This document shows, piece by piece, positions 25,052-37,097 of a stretch of 64,000 nucleotides of DNA (within the stretch, counting starts at the first letter, position 1; each line of letters opens with the position of its first letter). The DNA comes from Sterolibacterium sp. (lineage in GTDB: Bacteria; Pseudomonadota; Gammaproteobacteria; Burkholderiales; Rhodocyclaceae), in contig JAHRWT010000017.1 in NCBI GenBank assembly GCA_019105045.1, positions 1 to 64,000 of the forward strand, read 5' to 3'. The translations under genes were made by a program, and so were the position numbers. The notes under the pieces are model-generated. The model was not told the DNA's origin, ran no database searches, and saw only the letters and a program-made list of their open reading frames with translations.

Positions 25052-25425
25052 CGTTGCTCCAGAATGACGAAAGCGATGACCTGTGCCTGTTCATCGCTGA
25101 GGGACAAGTGGGCCACAAGCCGGCGCGCGTTCATCTGCGCGGCCAATTCGCCGGTGAATTCAAAGCCCGGCTTGCCCAGCGCATCATGCACGATGCGGAT
25201 GGCCGGCAACAGCAGGGGCGCGCGCACACCGCTGCCATAAGCCTTGCCCAACGCCTCCTTGGCCGCAAAGCGTTTGGCCAGGAAACGACCAGGTGCTGGA
25301 CTTTCCCGACAGGCGGCGCGCTCTTCGGGTGCCAGGATACGACGCAAGACGCGCTCCCCGTACCGCTGAAGAAGCCGCTCCAGACGCACCACATCGACGA
25401 TGTCGGTACCGATGCCGTGGATCAT
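25048..25425 (-). CDS. acpS: Holo-[acyl-carrier-protein] synthase
   Basis: [19 protein letters not shown]...[17 protein letters not shown]. Confidence 0.95.
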   Translation of the reverse strand: MIHGIGTDIVDVVRLERLLQRYGERVLRRILAPEERAACRESPAPGRFLAKRFAAKEALGKAYGSGVRAPLLLPAIRIVHDALGKPGFEFTGELAAQMNARRLVAHLSLSDEQAQVIAFVILEQR

Positions 25426-25436
25426 TGCTGCGTGTT

Positions 25437-26216
25437 TCAGACAATGCCGGCACGGGCGGCCAGCATTTGCCGTTTCATTTCGCGGATGGCGTTTTCCCAG
25501 CCCATGAACAGCGCATCGGCGACCAGCGAGTGGCCAATGTTCAGCTCGGCAATCTGTGGAATGGCGGCAATGGCCGCCACATTGTCGAAGCGCAGGCCAT
25601 GGCCGGCATTCACCTTGAGGCCGATTTTGGCCGCATGGGCCGCCGCCGCCACGATGCGCTGCAGCTCCTGTTGTTGGATGGCTGCCGAGGGTGCTGCGGA
25701 ATAACCGCCAGTATGCAATTCAACCACGGTCGCCCCGGCGGCCAGCGCGGCCTCCAGTTGCGCAGGCTGCGGATCGACAAACAGCGAAACCCGACAGCCT
25801 GCCGCACCCAGGCGGGCGCAGGCTGCCTGCACTTCGGCAAGATGACGGCAGACATCCAGGCCCCCTTCGGTGGTCAGTTCCTCGCGTCTTTCCGGCACCA
25901 GACAGACATCCTGCGGCTTGATGCGACAGGCAAAGGCAAGCATTTCCTCGGTTACCGCGCATTCAAGATTCATGCGCGTGGTCAGCCGCTCACGCAGGAT
26001 TTCGACATCTGCCTCCTGAATATGCCGGCGATCCTCTCGCAAATGCAAGGTGATACCATCCGCGCCGCTGGTTTCGGCCAACAAGGCGGCACGCACCGGA
26101 TCGGGATAGCGAGTGCCGCGCGCCTGGCGCAAGGTGGCCACGTGATCGATATTCACGCCCAGCTCGATGGCTGGCCATGTCGTTTTCTGGGTTTTTTCGG
26201 GGGATGTCATGCTCAC
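25437..26216 (-). CDS. pdxJ: Pyridoxine 5'-phosphate synthase
   Basis: [27 protein letters not shown]. Confidence 0.95.
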   Translation of the reverse strand: MSMTSPEKTQKTTWPAIELGVNIDHVATLRQARGTRYPDPVRAALLAETSGADGITLHLREDRRHIQEADVEILRERLTTRMNLECAVTEEMLAFACRIKPQDVCLVPERREELTTEGGLDVCRHLAEVQAACARLGAAGCRVSLFVDPQPAQLEAALAAGATVVELHTGGYSAAPSAAIQQQELQRIVAAAAHAAKIGLKVNAGHGLRFDNVAAIAAIPQIAELNIGHSLVADALFMGWENAIREMKRQMLAARAGIV

Positions 26217-27007
26217 AGCTCCTGCAGTTCCATGAAAACACGCCGTGACTGCAAAGGCTGTCCGGCAAGATGGTGATTGATGAGCAGGCGCATCAGCTGC
26301 TTGCTCTCATTGAGGGTGCGGCTATCGGCATAGTCATCGCGCGCCAGATCAAGCAGGGTCTTGCCACGGATGGCCGGCATAGCGGCCGTGCCATGGAGCG
26401 CATCCAGGCCCGGGGTTTGCGCCCCGGCATCCAGCGCCACCGGACCGCGCTCAAGACGGTAGCAATACCAACCGTCCGTTTCAATCGGCTGGCCGGTTTC
26501 AACTTCATGCTCCAGCGTCAGACCATAGCCCAATTCGGCCAGCAGGCGCTTCTCGAAGCGACGCAGCAAAGGCGTGACTTCGCCATGATTTTCGATTCTG
26601 TGCGGCCCGGTGCGCGCCGCTGTTTCGGCCAGTTGCCGCAAAGCCGCCACATAGCTGTCGAACAGTTGCGGATGAGCATCATCCCTTGGCAGCAGGCGCA
26701 GCAGCAGTTCATTCAGGTAGTAGCCCAGCATCAGCGCGGTGCCCGCCAGCAACGGCTGCCCGCCCTGCCATTCGGCCTTGGCCAGGGTACGCACCTCGCC
26801 CTTGCCGAACCAGCCCAGTTCCAGCGGCTGAAAAGCCAGCAGCACCCCTCGCAGAGCCGAACGCGGTCGCCGCGCGCCCCGCGCAAGCAGCGGCAAACGG
26901 CCATGCTCCCGCGAGAATACGTCGAGAATCAGGCTGGTCTCGCTGTAGGGATAACTGTGCAGGATATAGGCGGATTGACCGTCAATGCGCTGCCTGTTGC
27001 TGCTCAT
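26213..27007 (-). CDS. recO: DNA repair protein RecO
   Basis: [38 protein letters not shown]; syntenic between era and pdxJ. Confidence 0.92.
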   Translation of the reverse strand: MSSNRQRIDGQSAYILHSYPYSETSLILDVFSREHGRLPLLARGARRPRSALRGVLLAFQPLELGWFGKGEVRTLAKAEWQGGQPLLAGTALMLGYYLNELLLRLLPRDDAHPQLFDSYVAALRQLAETAARTGPHRIENHGEVTPLLRRFEKRLLAELGYGLTLEHEVETGQPIETDGWYCYRLERGPVALDAGAQTPGLDALHGTAAMPAIRGKTLLDLARDDYADSRTLNESKQLMRLLINHHLAGQPLQSRRVFMELQEL

Positions 27008-27049
27008 GAACCGCCCCTGTCCTTTGCTGCCGGCATGTGCTGCATGTGC

Positions 27050-27937
27050 TTATTCGTAGCCCAGACTCTTCAGGGCACGCTCATCATCGGCCCAGCCGCT
27101 TTTCACCTTGACCCAGACTTCCAGATAAACCTTGCCACCAAACAGCTTTTCCATGTCACGCCGGGCATCGCTCGACATCGTCTTCAGCTTCGAGCCGCCC
27201 TTGCCGATGACCATCGCCTTGTGTGACGAACGATCGACAATGATGGCGGCAAAGATGCGCCGCAACTGGCCTTCCTGCTCGAAACGCTCGATTTCGACTG
27301 CCATGCCGTAAGGCAGCTCATCCCCCAGACTGCGGAAAAGTTTTTCGCGCAACAGCTCGGAAGCCAGAAAACGTTCGCTGCGATCAGTGATCTCGTCTTC
27401 ATCAAAGAAAGCGGGCTGTTCGGGCAGATAGGGCAAGGCGGCGGCCAGCAGCACATCGGTTCCCTTGCCGCTCATGGCCGACAGCGGCAGGATTTCGGCA
27501 AAATCGAATTCGTCCTTGATCTGGTCGATGAAAGGCAACAACTGGCTCTTGTCGCTCAACTGGTCGATCTTGTTGATGACCAGCAACACCGGCTGATCCT
27601 TGGGCAGCAGTTTGAAAATGGCCCGATCAGCCGGGCCGCAACGGCCGGCTTCAATGACGCAGAGGATGACATCGACCTGGGCCAGCGCCTGGGTCACATT
27701 GCGATTCATGGTGCGGTTCAGGGCGCCGCCATGCTGTGTCTGAAAACCCGGCGTATCGACAAAGACAAACTGGGCGTCTTCTGTTGTCAGAATACCCGTG
27801 ACCTGATGCCGCGTGGTCTGCGGCTTTTTTGAAGTGATGCTGATCTTCTGCCCGACCAGTTGGTTGAGCAGCGTGGATTTGCCGACATTCGGCTGGCCGA
27901 CGATGGCCAGCGTGCCGCACCGGAAATGCTGCGTCAT
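27050..27937 (-). CDS. era: GTPase Era
   Basis: GTPase motifs [33 protein letters not shown] domain; start trimmed to [10 protein letters not shown]. Confidence 0.95.
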   Translation of the reverse strand: MTQHFRCGTLAIVGQPNVGKSTLLNQLVGQKISITSKKPQTTRHQVTGILTTEDAQFVFVDTPGFQTQHGGALNRTMNRNVTQALAQVDVILCVIEAGRCGPADRAIFKLLPKDQPVLLVINKIDQLSDKSQLLPFIDQIKDEFDFAEILPLSAMSGKGTDVLLAAALPYLPEQPAFFDEDEITDRSERFLASELLREKLFRSLGDELPYGMAVEIERFEQEGQLRRIFAAIIVDRSSHKAMVIGKGGSKLKTMSSDARRDMEKLFGGKVYLEVWVKVKSGWADDERALKSLGYE

Positions 27938-28659
27938 GATTTCTTTCTCCGCAGTGGTCGGGGGCTGGCGCTGGCGCGGGAAGGGTCTTCGAGCAGCCTG
28001 CAGACCTGCTGCGCGGCCTCCTGCTCGGCACTGCGCCGGCTGCTGCCTGTGCCGCGCACGCAGATTGCCAGCGCGGCCACCCGGCACTCGACTTCGAACT
28101 CCTGAGCATGTGCTTCACCACGCGTCTCCAGCAACGCATATTCCGGCAAGGCCAGGCCTTGTCCCTGCAACAGTTCCTGCAGCGCGGTCTTTGGATCCTT
28201 GCCGGCCTGGCGTGGATCTATCGCGCTGAATTGCGATGCGTAAAGCGCCAGAATCACACTGCGCACCGTTTCAAAACCTGCTTCAAGAAAAATCGCGCCA
28301 AACAATGCTTCAAGGGCATCAGCCAATATCGACGGCCGGCGGAAGCCGCCACTTTTCAGCTCGCCTTCGCCAAGACGCAGGTAATCACCCAGCTTGAGCT
28401 GCTGGGCAAGAACAAACAGGGTTTCCTGGCGCACCAGGTTGGCGCGCAAACGTGATAACTCACCTTCGCGCAGGGCAGGAAACAGCTCGAACAAGCGCGC
28501 AGCAATCACGCAGTTGAGTACGCTATCACCCAGAAACTCGATACGTTCGTTGTGGGGCGTACCGTAGCTGCGATGCGTCACTGCCTGCTGGAGCAGGTCA
28601 CGACGCTGAAACACATGTCCGAGCGCTCCCTCCAGTCGCTCCAGCCGCCTGCCGCGCAT
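27934..28659 (-). CDS. rnc: Ribonuclease III
   Basis: [13 protein letters not shown] catalytic motif, dsRBD C-terminus; overlaps era start. Confidence 0.95.
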   Translation of the reverse strand: MRGRRLERLEGALGHVFQRRDLLQQAVTHRSYGTPHNERIEFLGDSVLNCVIAARLFELFPALREGELSRLRANLVRQETLFVLAQQLKLGDYLRLGEGELKSGGFRRPSILADALEALFGAIFLEAGFETVRSVILALYASQFSAIDPRQAGKDPKTALQELLQGQGLALPEYALLETRGEAHAQEFEVECRVAALAICVRGTGSSRRSAEQEAAQQVCRLLEDPSRASASPRPLRRKKS

Positions 28660-28662
28660 TCC

Positions 28663-29037
28663 TTACTCGGCGCTGCTGCCGGTAAATTCGAGCAGCAGGC
28701 TGGCATTGCGGAACAGATGAATCTTCTTCTCGTAGGCAAAGGTGATGACGATACTGCCACCTTCCTTGCTGATATCGAGATCATCCGGCCCGACCGAGTC
28801 GATGTTGGCCACCACCATGCGCCGCTGATAGGCCGAACGAACCTGCGCGAGGCCAGCGCCGGACAGCGCATTGTCAGTGGCAGTCGCTTTCACAAGATCA
28901 AGTGTGGTGTAGTACTCGGTAATGGCCGGCACCACTTTCATGCCCAATACAGCCGCCAGCACCAGGCCCACACCGACGAACAACAGCCCGGTCATGGTCA
29001 GACCTTTTTGTTTGTTGCAGGACGATTGCCTCATCAA
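28663..29037 (-). CDS. DUF4845 family membrane protein
   Basis: MRQSSCNKQKGLTMTGLLFVGVGLVLAAVLGMKVVPAITEYYT; lepB-rnc intergenic synteny. Confidence 0.85.
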   Translation of the reverse strand: MMRQSSCNKQKGLTMTGLLFVGVGLVLAAVLGMKVVPAITEYYTTLDLVKATATDNALSGAGLAQVRSAYQRRMVVANIDSVGPDDLDISKEGGSIVITFAYEKKIHLFRNASLLLEFTGSSAE

Positions 29038-29078
29038 ACTCTCCTCTGCATTCGATTCGTTTATCGCATCATGCTGCT

Positions 29079-29876
29079 TCAGCGAAAAGCCCCCACTCGC
29101 TGCAGATCGTTGAAATTGAACCAGATGAAGAAAGCCCGGCCAACAATGTTCTCATCCGGCACAAAGCCCCAGAAACGACTGTCTCGCGAGTTGTCGCGGT
29201 TGTCTCCCAGCATGAAGTAATGCCCGGCAGGCACTTCACAGACAACCCCTTCGGCATTGTAAAGACAATTTTCCCGGAACGGAAAGTCCGCCACCTGACG
29301 GATGAACGCAGGCGCTTCCGGACTTTCTGACTCGACCAGGATCTGATGCTCGACGCTGCCGAGGGTTTCGGCATAACGCGGTACATAGGTCAGCCGTTCC
29401 TTGTCGAGAAAATCATCCAGCGGCCTGAGCGGAACTTCGACACCATTGATGTAAAGACGCTTGTTGAGGTAAGCCACCTTGTCACCCGGCAAGCCCGCGA
29501 CACGCTTGATGTAGTCGAGCGCAGGATTTTCAGGATAACGAAAGACCATCACGTCGCCTCGCTGCGGCTGCCCGAGCTCGATGATTTTCTTGTTGATGAC
29601 CGGCAGACGCACACCATAGGCATATTTATTGACAAGAATGAAATCGCCGACATGCAGGGTCGGAATCATCGACCCCGACGGAATCTTGAACGGCTCGATC
29701 AGAAAGGAGCGCAGACCGAAAACCACCAGGATCACCGGAAAAAAACTGGCACCGTATTCCACCCACCAGGGATCCCGGGCATCCGCCGGGCGCAGCTTCT
29801 TCAGCCAGAAGCGGTCCAGACACCAGATGATGCCGGTGACCACAACCAATACGAAGAGTATGAGGGCGAAGTTCAT
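29079..29876 (-). CDS. lepB: Signal peptidase I
   Basis: PSGSMIPTLHVGDFILVNKYAYG and GDVMVFRYPENP, FMLGDNRDNSRDSRFWGFVP. Confidence 0.95.
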   Translation of the reverse strand: MNFALILFVLVVVTGIIWCLDRFWLKKLRPADARDPWWVEYGASFFPVILVVFGLRSFLIEPFKIPSGSMIPTLHVGDFILVNKYAYGVRLPVINKKIIELGQPQRGDVMVFRYPENPALDYIKRVAGLPGDKVAYLNKRLYINGVEVPLRPLDDFLDKERLTYVPRYAETLGSVEHQILVESESPEAPAFIRQVADFPFRENCLYNAEGVVCEVPAGHYFMLGDNRDNSRDSRFWGFVPDENIVGRAFFIWFNFNDLQRVGAFR

Positions 29877-29914
29877 GACTGTTTGACTGTTGCCTGAAGG
29901 AGTCGTCGATAAGC

Positions 29915-31708
29915 TTATTTGTCATTGACACGCAGCACGGCTAGGAAAGCCTCCTGCGGGATTTCCACGCTGCCGACCTGTTTCATGCGCTTTTTGCCGG
30001 CTTTCTGTTTTTCCAGCAGTTTCTTTTTGCGGGTGATATCACCCCCATAGCACTTGGCCAGCACGTTCTTGCGCAGCGCCTTGATGGTTTCACGGGCGAC
30101 GATGTTGGAGCCGATCGCCGCCTGCACCGCCACATCGTACATCTGACGCGGAATCAGCTCGCGCATCTTGGCCGCCAGCGCGCGGCCGCGTGATTGCGCA
30201 TTCAGCCGATGCACAATGGCGGACAGCGCATCCACCTTGTCACCGTTGATCAGCACGTCGAGCTTGACCACATCGGCGCTGCGGTATTCCTTGAACTCAT
30301 AGTCGAGCGAGGCGTAGCCGCGCGATACGGACTTCAGCCGATCGAAGAAATCCATCACCACTTCGGCCATCGGCATTTCGTAGGTCAGTTGCACCTGGCG
30401 GCCACGGTATTGCAGATTGACCTGGTTGCCGCGCTTTTGCTCGCAGAGGGTGATCACCGCGCCGAGATATTCCTCCGGCACGAAGATGGTGGCAGTAATG
30501 ACGGGCTCGCGGGTTTCGGCAATCTTGCCGGCATCCGGCAGCTTGGAGGGGTTCTCGACGAACAGTTCCGTACCATCGCGCAGGATCACCTGGTAGACCA
30601 CAGTCGGCGCAGTGGTGATCAGATCCTGATCAAACTCGCGCTCCAGCCGCTCCTGGATGATATCCATGTGCAGCAAACCGAGAAAACCACAGCGGAAGCC
30701 AAAGCCCAGCGCCTGCGAGACTTCCGGTTCATAGTTCAGCGAAGCATCGTTGAGCTTCAGTTTTTCCAGCGAATCGCGCAGGCTGTCGTACTCATTCGGC
30801 TCAACCGGATACAGGCCGGCAAACACCTGCGACTTGATTTCCTTGAAACCGGCCAGCGGCTGGGCTGCCGGTTGATCGACACGGGTGATGGTATCGCCGA
30901 CCTTGGCCACCTTGATTTCCTTGATACCGGAAATGACGAAACCGACCTCCCCGGCCGACAACTGCTCGCGCGCCTGTGACTTGGGCGTAAATACCCCCAC
31001 CTGTTCACACAGGTGCGTGCTGCCGCCGGCCATCAAGCGAATCTTGTCTTTGGGACGCAGCACGCCATCGACCACCCGCACCAGCATCACCACGCCGACG
31101 TAGCTGTCAAACCAGGAATCAATGATCAAGGCTTTCAATGGCGCCGCAGGGTCGCCCTGAGGCGGCGGCATACGGCTCACCACGGCTTCGAGAATGTCAT
31201 CCACCCCGCGCCCGGTCTTGGCACTGGCGAGGATGGCATCCGTCGCATCGATGCCGATGACGTCTTCGATTTCCTGACGGGCACCATCCGGATTGGCCGC
31301 CGGCAAGTCGATCTTGTTGAGCACCGGCACCACTTCGACACCCAGCTCGATCGCCGTGTAGCAATTGGCCACGGTCTGTGCTTCCACACCTTGCGAGGCA
31401 TCGACCACCAGCAAGGCGCCTTCGCAGGCCGACAGCGAGCGGCTGACTTCGTAGGAGAAATCGACGTGGCCCGGAGTGTCGATCAGGTTCAGGTTGTAGA
31501 TCTTGCCATCACGCGCCTTGTAGCTCAGGGCTGCCGTCTGCGCCTTGATGGTGATGCCACGCTCGCGCTCCAGCGACATGGAATCAAGCACCTGGGCTTC
31601 CATTTCACGATCGGACAGGCCGCCACAAAACTGGATGATGCGATCGGCCAGGGTGGATTTACCGTGATCGATATGGGCAATGATGGAAAAGTTGCGAATA
31701 TGCTGCAT
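29915..31708 (-). CDS. lepA: Elongation factor 4 (LepA)
   Basis: [26 protein letters not shown]. Confidence 0.97.
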   Translation of the reverse strand: MQHIRNFSIIAHIDHGKSTLADRIIQFCGGLSDREMEAQVLDSMSLERERGITIKAQTAALSYKARDGKIYNLNLIDTPGHVDFSYEVSRSLSACEGALLVVDASQGVEAQTVANCYTAIELGVEVVPVLNKIDLPAANPDGARQEIEDVIGIDATDAILASAKTGRGVDDILEAVVSRMPPPQGDPAAPLKALIIDSWFDSYVGVVMLVRVVDGVLRPKDKIRLMAGGSTHLCEQVGVFTPKSQAREQLSAGEVGFVISGIKEIKVAKVGDTITRVDQPAAQPLAGFKEIKSQVFAGLYPVEPNEYDSLRDSLEKLKLNDASLNYEPEVSQALGFGFRCGFLGLLHMDIIQERLEREFDQDLITTAPTVVYQVILRDGTELFVENPSKLPDAGKIAETREPVITATIFVPEEYLGAVITLCEQKRGNQVNLQYRGRQVQLTYEMPMAEVVMDFFDRLKSVSRGYASLDYEFKEYRSADVVKLDVLINGDKVDALSAIVHRLNAQSRGRALAAKMRELIPRQMYDVAVQAAIGSNIVARETIKALRKNVLAKCYGGDITRKKKLLEKQKAGKKRMKQVGSVEIPQEAFLAVLRVNDK

Positions 31709-31898
31709 CGGCGGAATCAGTCAATTCATTCAAGCACCCGGCCCTGTTGCCACTTGCCCGCGTGGGCAGGCAACAAGCCGGATACGCTGTTTTCAATCAG
31801 GAATTCGGGTTATCGATAAATCGCGCCAGGACCTGGCGGCGCAAGCGGGGAATTATAGCGTGAAAGACGCCACCACCCCGGCGGCTGTCGGGCTGGCG

Positions 31899-32498
31899 CT
31901 ACCGTCTGCGCCAGCGCCGGATCATCAACCAGGCGCCGAACATACCGCCCAGATGCGCAAAGTGTGCCACCCCGGACTGGCTGGAAAACACGCCCAGCGA
32001 GAGTTCCAGCAGACCGTACAGGGTGACGAACAGCCAGGCCGGCAAGGGAATCGGCGGGAACAGCAATACCAGGGTGCGTCGCGGGAAAAACAGGCCAAAG
32101 GCCAGCAGCAGGCCGAACACTCCCGCCGAGGCACCTATGGTGGGAACCGGCACGCTGGCCGTCTGACTCAGCACCAGCAGCTGGGTCAGCCCGCCGGCAA
32201 CGATGCTGGCGAAATACAAATTGAACAGCCGCCGGCTGCCAAAAACACGCTCCAGCTCGCTGCCGAACATGTACAGCGCAAACATGTTGAACAGCAGATG
32301 CCCCAGACCGCCATGCAGAAAGCCATAGCTCACCAGCTGCCAGGGCAGAAAGGCAGGATAGCCGGCAAAACCGGGCATCGGCAGCGGCCACAGGCCGAAC
32401 CAGACAACCAGCTGGGGGCCGAGCAAGGCCTGGGCGATGAAGACCAGGATATTGGCAATGATCAGCCGTCGTGTCAGCGGGGGAAGATGGGCAAACAT
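31899..32498 (-). CDS. Rhomboid family intramembrane protease
   Basis: GASAGVFGLLLAFG and AHLGGMFGAWLMIR (Ser/His dyad motifs). Confidence 0.9.
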   Translation of the reverse strand: MFAHLPPLTRRLIIANILVFIAQALLGPQLVVWFGLWPLPMPGFAGYPAFLPWQLVSYGFLHGGLGHLLFNMFALYMFGSELERVFGSRRLFNLYFASIVAGGLTQLLVLSQTASVPVPTIGASAGVFGLLLAFGLFFPRRTLVLLFPPIPLPAWLFVTLYGLLELSLGVFSSQSGVAHFAHLGGMFGAWLMIRRWRRR

Positions 32499-32562
32499 GG
32501 CATCAGTCAGGAAAACAGATGGAAGCGAATACGGGCACTCAGACAGCGCAGGATGGCATGAC

Positions 32563-32952
32563 TCAGGCCGTCTTGCGGCCGATCAATTCGATCCGGTAGC
32601 CATCCGGATCCTCCACGAAGGCAATCACCGTGGTACCGCCCTGCATCGGCCCGGCTTCGCGCACGATGCGCCCTCCCTTGCGGCGGATGTCCTCGACGGC
32701 CTGATACACATCATCCACTTCGATGGCCAGATGACCGAAGGCCGTGCCCGGCTCGTACCCGGTCACATCCCAGTTGTAGGTCAGTTCGATGGCGGTATGC
32801 GCATCCTCGTCGCCATAGCCGACAAAAGCCAGCGTAAAACGCCCGGCAGGATAGTCCTGGCGGCGCAGCAGACGCATACCCAGCACGTCGGTATAAAAGG
32901 CAATCGAACGCTCAAGATTGCCGGTTCTGATCATCACATGCAGCAGACGCAT
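32563..32952 (-). CDS. gloA: Lactoylglutathione lyase
   Basis: [47 protein letters not shown]; start trimmed. Confidence 0.95.
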   Translation of the reverse strand: MRLLHVMIRTGNLERSIAFYTDVLGMRLLRRQDYPAGRFTLAFVGYGDEDAHTAIELTYNWDVTGYEPGTAFGHLAIEVDDVYQAVEDIRRKGGRIVREAGPMQGGTTVIAFVEDPDGYRIELIGRKTA

Positions 32953-33031
32953 GGCTGTTTTCCTTGCAAAATCTGGATAATCCAGAAACTTTGATTTTGG
33001 TCTTTTCCTGCCACCGCTGTCCACTCAAACC

Positions 33032-34204
33032 ATGAAACAACGCCGTTGGGATATTTTCTGCAAGGTGATCGACAACTATGGTGATATCGGCGTGTGCTGG
33101 CGGCTGGCACGACAGCTGGCCGCCGAACACGGCCTGACTGTCCGCCTGTGGGTGGATGATCTGGCCAGCTTCCAACCGCTGTGTCCCGCGCTCGATCCGG
33201 CCCTTTCCTGCCAGTCGCTGCAAGGTGTTGATATCCACCACTGGCCAGCAGATTTTACCGTGCCCCGGCATGACGGCATGGCCGATGTCGTCATCGAAGC
33301 CTTTGCCTGTGATTTGCCGAGTGATTACCTCATCGCCATGGCGGCAACCAGAACCCGCACGGGCAAGCAGCCTGTCTGGATCAATCTCGAATACCTCAGT
33401 GCAGAAGCCTGGACGCAGGGCTGTCATGGCCTGCCTTCCCCTCATCCGCAACTGCCGCTGACCAAATATTTTTTCTTTCCCGGCTTCGATGTCCGCAGCG
33501 GCGGACTGCTGCGTGAGGCACGGCTGCGGATAGAGCGTGACGCCTGGCTGCACACTCGACCGCCGGCCAGCCATCCCGTCAATTTACCGGCCCGCCCGCC
33601 AGCGCCGCTGACCATTTCGCTGTTCTGCTATGAAAACCCCTGCCTGCCGGCATTGCTGCAAGCCTGGGCCGGTGGTGACCGGCCAGTGCACTGCCTGGTC
33701 CCGCAAGGCCGCGCGCTGGTTCAGGCAGCTGCCGCGCTGGGCCAACCCGAGCTGCAACCGCCAGACCGGCTGCACTGCGGATCACTGAGCCTGCAAGCCC
33801 TGCCCTTTGTGCGTCAGGAGGATTACGATCCACTGCTTTGGCGCTGTGATGTGAATTTCGTGCGCGGCGAAGATTCCTTTGTGCGTGCCCTGTGGGCCGG
33901 CCGACCGCTGGTCTGGCAACTCTATCCACAGGAAGGCGATGCGCATCTGCCCAAACTGCAGGCTTTTCTCGACCATTACCTGAGCGCGCCGGAAACCACC
34001 TTGCCTGCGCCGGCTGCCGCTGCCCTGCGCAGATTCTGGCAGCTCTGGAACAGCGCCACTCATGAATCAATTGCCACCGCCTGGCAGGAATATGCCGCTT
34101 GTCTGCCGGACTATGCCGTCCATGCCGGCAACTGGGAAAAACAGCAGGCCAATCAGACGGACCTAGCCAGCAAGCTGGTGTTTTTCTGTGAAAAATTGCT
34201 ATAA
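33032..34204 (+). CDS. earP: EF-P arginine rhamnosyltransferase EarP
   Basis: [42 protein letters not shown]; immediately upstream of efp. Confidence 0.93.
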   Translation: MKQRRWDIFCKVIDNYGDIGVCWRLARQLAAEHGLTVRLWVDDLASFQPLCPALDPALSCQSLQGVDIHHWPADFTVPRHDGMADVVIEAFACDLPSDYLIAMAATRTRTGKQPVWINLEYLSAEAWTQGCHGLPSPHPQLPLTKYFFFPGFDVRSGGLLREARLRIERDAWLHTRPPASHPVNLPARPPAPLTISLFCYENPCLPALLQAWAGGDRPVHCLVPQGRALVQAAAALGQPELQPPDRLHCGSLSLQALPFVRQEDYDPLLWRCDVNFVRGEDSFVRALWAGRPLVWQLYPQEGDAHLPKLQAFLDHYLSAPETTLPAPAAAALRRFWQLWNSATHESIATAWQEYAACLPDYAVHAGNWEKQQANQTDLASKLVFFCEKLL

Positions 34205-34233
34205 TTTTCGGCTGTTTTTTGAGGCTAGAAACT

Positions 34234-34791
34234 ATGAAAACCGCACAGGAAATCCGCACAGGCAACGTCATCATGGTTGGCAGTGATGCCATGGTGGTGC
34301 TCAAGAGCGAATACAACAAATCCGGCCGCAATGCAGCCGTGGTCAAGATGAAACTGAAGAACCTGCTCACCGGCACCGGCACCGAAACGGTGTACAAGGC
34401 CGATGACAAGTTCGAGGTGGTCGTCCTTGAGCGCAAGGAAGTCACCTACTCCTACTATGCAGAACCCTCCTATGTCTTCATGGACGCCGACTACAATCAG
34501 TACGAAGTCGATGCCGAAAACATGGGCGATGCGCTCAACTATCTGGAAGACGGCATGGCGTGCGAAGTGGTGTTCTACAACGGCAAGGCCATTTCCACCG
34601 AGTTGCCCACTTCGGTGGTGCGCGAGATAACCTACACCGAGCCCGGCGTCAAGGGCGATACCTCCGGCAAGGTCATGAAACCCGCCAAGATCAGCACCGG
34701 CTACGAGCTTGCCGTGCCGCTGTTCGTCGATATCGGCGACAAGGTTGAAATCGACACCCGCACCGGCGAATATCGCAACCGCGTAAAATAA
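34234..34791 (+). CDS. efp: Elongation factor P
   Basis: [47 protein letters not shown]; Arg in the modified loop (KSGRNAA), consistent with EarP substrate. Confidence 0.96.
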   Translation: MKTAQEIRTGNVIMVGSDAMVVLKSEYNKSGRNAAVVKMKLKNLLTGTGTETVYKADDKFEVVVLERKEVTYSYYAEPSYVFMDADYNQYEVDAENMGDALNYLEDGMACEVVFYNGKAISTELPTSVVREITYTEPGVKGDTSGKVMKPAKISTGYELAVPLFVDIGDKVEIDTRTGEYRNRVK

Positions 34792-34862
34792 TCCACCCGT
34801 TCCCCCAACTCCTCAACTGCAACAACCGGCAATTGCCGAAAAACAGGGGCACCGCAAGACAG

Positions 34863-34890
34863 AGGGCAGCTTTGGCTGCCCTTTGCATTT
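34863..34890 (+). terminator. Candidate intrinsic terminator after efp
   Basis: AGGGCAGC TTTG GCTGCCCT followed by TTGCATTT. Confidence 0.65.
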
Positions 34891-34977
34891 ACGGACAGTC
34901 AAACCCACTTCAGGCATACCGCTTGCTGGATCACACGATCACTGGATAGCCCTACCCGCAGACGCGCACACTCTCAC

Positions 34978-36762
34978 ATGCCCGACGACAACCTGCCGCC
35001 AGACGTCCCCCTGCTGTTCGGTGAGTTTCCCGTTGAGGAAGCGACCGGTCTGCTGCTTGCCCACAGTCTGAACATACGTCTGACGACAGCAACCAGCGGG
35101 CAACCGGCCTGGCTGCGGCTGCGCAAGGGGCATCAGCTGACCCGCGAAGATATCGGCCGTCTGCAGGCGGCTGGCCTCAGCCACGTCAGCGGCGCTCGCC
35201 CCGGTCCGGATGACATCACCGAAAACCCGGCTGCTGCCCATGTGGCCGCACTGCTGGCCGGAGCGCACACCGCCCCCCGTCCGGCCACCGGCGGCCGCTG
35301 CAACCTGCACGCCACAGCAGATGGCATCCTGCATCTGGACAGCGAACGTGTGGTGCGCGTCAATCTGCTCGGTGAGGCCATCGCCATCGGCACCCTGCCG
35401 CCCTGGAGCCAGGCGCGCAAAGGACAGGTAATTGCCACAGTCAAGATCATTCCGGCCGCCGTCCCACGCCAGATACTTGACGCCTGCGCCAGCATTCTGG
35501 CCACGCCGGCCGTGCAACTGGCGCCGCTGCAGCCTCATCGGGCAGCGCTGATCATCAGCCGCCTGCCTGAACAACGCAGCGCCTCGCCAGCCACCATGGA
35601 AGAGGTTACCCGGCAGCGACTGGCCGGTCTGCACAGCCGCCTGGCTCTGACACTGCACTGCCCGCACGACAGCGCCGCACTGAGCGCGCGCATCCGTCAG
35701 GCACAAGCCGCCGGTTGCGATCTGATCCTGATCAGCGGTGCGGCGGGCACCAAGGACCGCCAGGATCTCGTGCCGCAAGCCATCATGGCGGCCGGTGGCC
35801 ATATCGAACGCTTTGGCCTGCCGGTTGAACCGGGCAATATGCTGCTGCTCGCCCGCCTCGGCGAAACCCCCCTGCTGGTACTGCCCGGCTGTGCCCGCTC
35901 ACGCCGCCTGAATGGTCTGGACTGGATCTTGCAACGTCTGATCGCCAATCTGCCGCTGGACAGGGAAAGCATCGCCCGCATGGGTATCGGTGGCCTGATC
36001 CGCCAGCAGCCGGGCATATTGCCCGAACCGATGAACAACGCGCCGACTCACGCAAATCAGACAGCAAACGACGCAGCACCCCTGAATGAAGCTGCAGTTC
36101 CGCCAGCCCCCTGCCTGCCGGCAGATATCCGCCGTCCAGACGCTCCCCGGGTGGCTGCACTGATTCTGGCTGCCGGCGCCGCGCAGCGCATGGCCGGACA
36201 GCACAAGCTGCTGACCGAAATCGACGGCATTCCTCTGGTATTGCGCGCCGTCAATGCGGCCCTGGCTTCGCGGGCCAGCTCGGTCAGCCTGATTACCGGC
36301 AAATGCAACGAGGCAATCAGCGCCCTGCTCGCCGCGCAACTGGCGCAACCCACTCGCCTGCGCTGTCTGCACAACGCGGATTACGCATCTGGCATGGCCA
36401 GCTCACTGGCACTGGGTATCCGCCACCTGCCTGCCGACAGCGACGCGGTACTGGTCATGCTGGCCGACATGCCGTTGATCAATGCCAACCATCTGGATCA
36501 ATTGATCGACGCCTACCTCAGCCATCACCACCAGGCGCAGCCACCCGTCATCGTTCCCATGCACAACGGGCAACGCGGCAACCCGGTTCTCTGGCCGCGC
36601 CGCTGTTTTTCGCAAATGCTCGACCTGACAGGCGACCAGGGCGCACGCAGCCTGCTGCACCAACCCGACCAGCACATCCTTGCCTGCAAACTGAACGACG
36701 CAGCCATCCTGACGGATATCGACACGCCACAGGATTTACATAAGCTCATGAAAAACAACTGA
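34978..36762 (+). CDS. Fusion: molybdopterin-binding domain + MobA/MocA-like NTP transferase (Moco cytidylyltransferase-like)
   Basis: N-terminal ~330 aa MoeA/CinA-like molybdopterin-binding region (SGAAGTKDRQDLVPQA); C-terminal VAALILAAGAAQRMAGQHKLLTEIDG. Confidence 0.8.
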   Translation: MPDDNLPPDVPLLFGEFPVEEATGLLLAHSLNIRLTTATSGQPAWLRLRKGHQLTREDIGRLQAAGLSHVSGARPGPDDITENPAAAHVAALLAGAHTAPRPATGGRCNLHATADGILHLDSERVVRVNLLGEAIAIGTLPPWSQARKGQVIATVKIIPAAVPRQILDACASILATPAVQLAPLQPHRAALIISRLPEQRSASPATMEEVTRQRLAGLHSRLALTLHCPHDSAALSARIRQAQAAGCDLILISGAAGTKDRQDLVPQAIMAAGGHIERFGLPVEPGNMLLLARLGETPLLVLPGCARSRRLNGLDWILQRLIANLPLDRESIARMGIGGLIRQQPGILPEPMNNAPTHANQTANDAAPLNEAAVPPAPCLPADIRRPDAPRVAALILAAGAAQRMAGQHKLLTEIDGIPLVLRAVNAALASRASSVSLITGKCNEAISALLAAQLAQPTRLRCLHNADYASGMASSLALGIRHLPADSDAVLVMLADMPLINANHLDQLIDAYLSHHHQAQPPVIVPMHNGQRGNPVLWPRRCFSQMLDLTGDQGARSLLHQPDQHILACKLNDAAILTDIDTPQDLHKLMKNN

Positions 36763-36969
36763 AAAATATTTTTTGCATTTTTCAGATCATTGGCTACAAA
36801 GAAGAGCGTGATCAGCGAAAATTGCCGCGATCACTGCCATATCAACTACGGAGGGGAGAGCTTATCGAAGCGACGATGTTGATGATTCACACCCGTTTGC
36901 GCTTGCCCGCACACTGGCTGTGATACAACTCCAAACCTTGATACCCAAGGCTGCCTGCGGGCAGACCAG

Positions 36970-37009
36970 AACGCCGCGAATCACAACGCTGATCGCGGCG
37001 TTTGCATTT
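36970..37009 (+). terminator. Candidate intrinsic terminator / stem-loop
   Basis: AACGCCGCGA ... TCGCGGCGTT 10-bp stem (36970-36979 / 36993-37002) followed by TGCATTT. Confidence 0.5.
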
Positions 37010-37097
37010 ACCGCCCGGCCAAACGCACATCCGCATTCACCATTGGCAATGGTATTCACACATGTGGCCAGAAGCGGTCAGGAGCAGCCCAGGTTAT

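Noticed and set aside
36900-37010. tRNA-like element near the 36970 stem-loop
   Set aside because: No T-loop GTTCRANYC or acceptor pairing could be assembled; only a hairpin is supported. I found no convincing tRNA or rRNA in the window.
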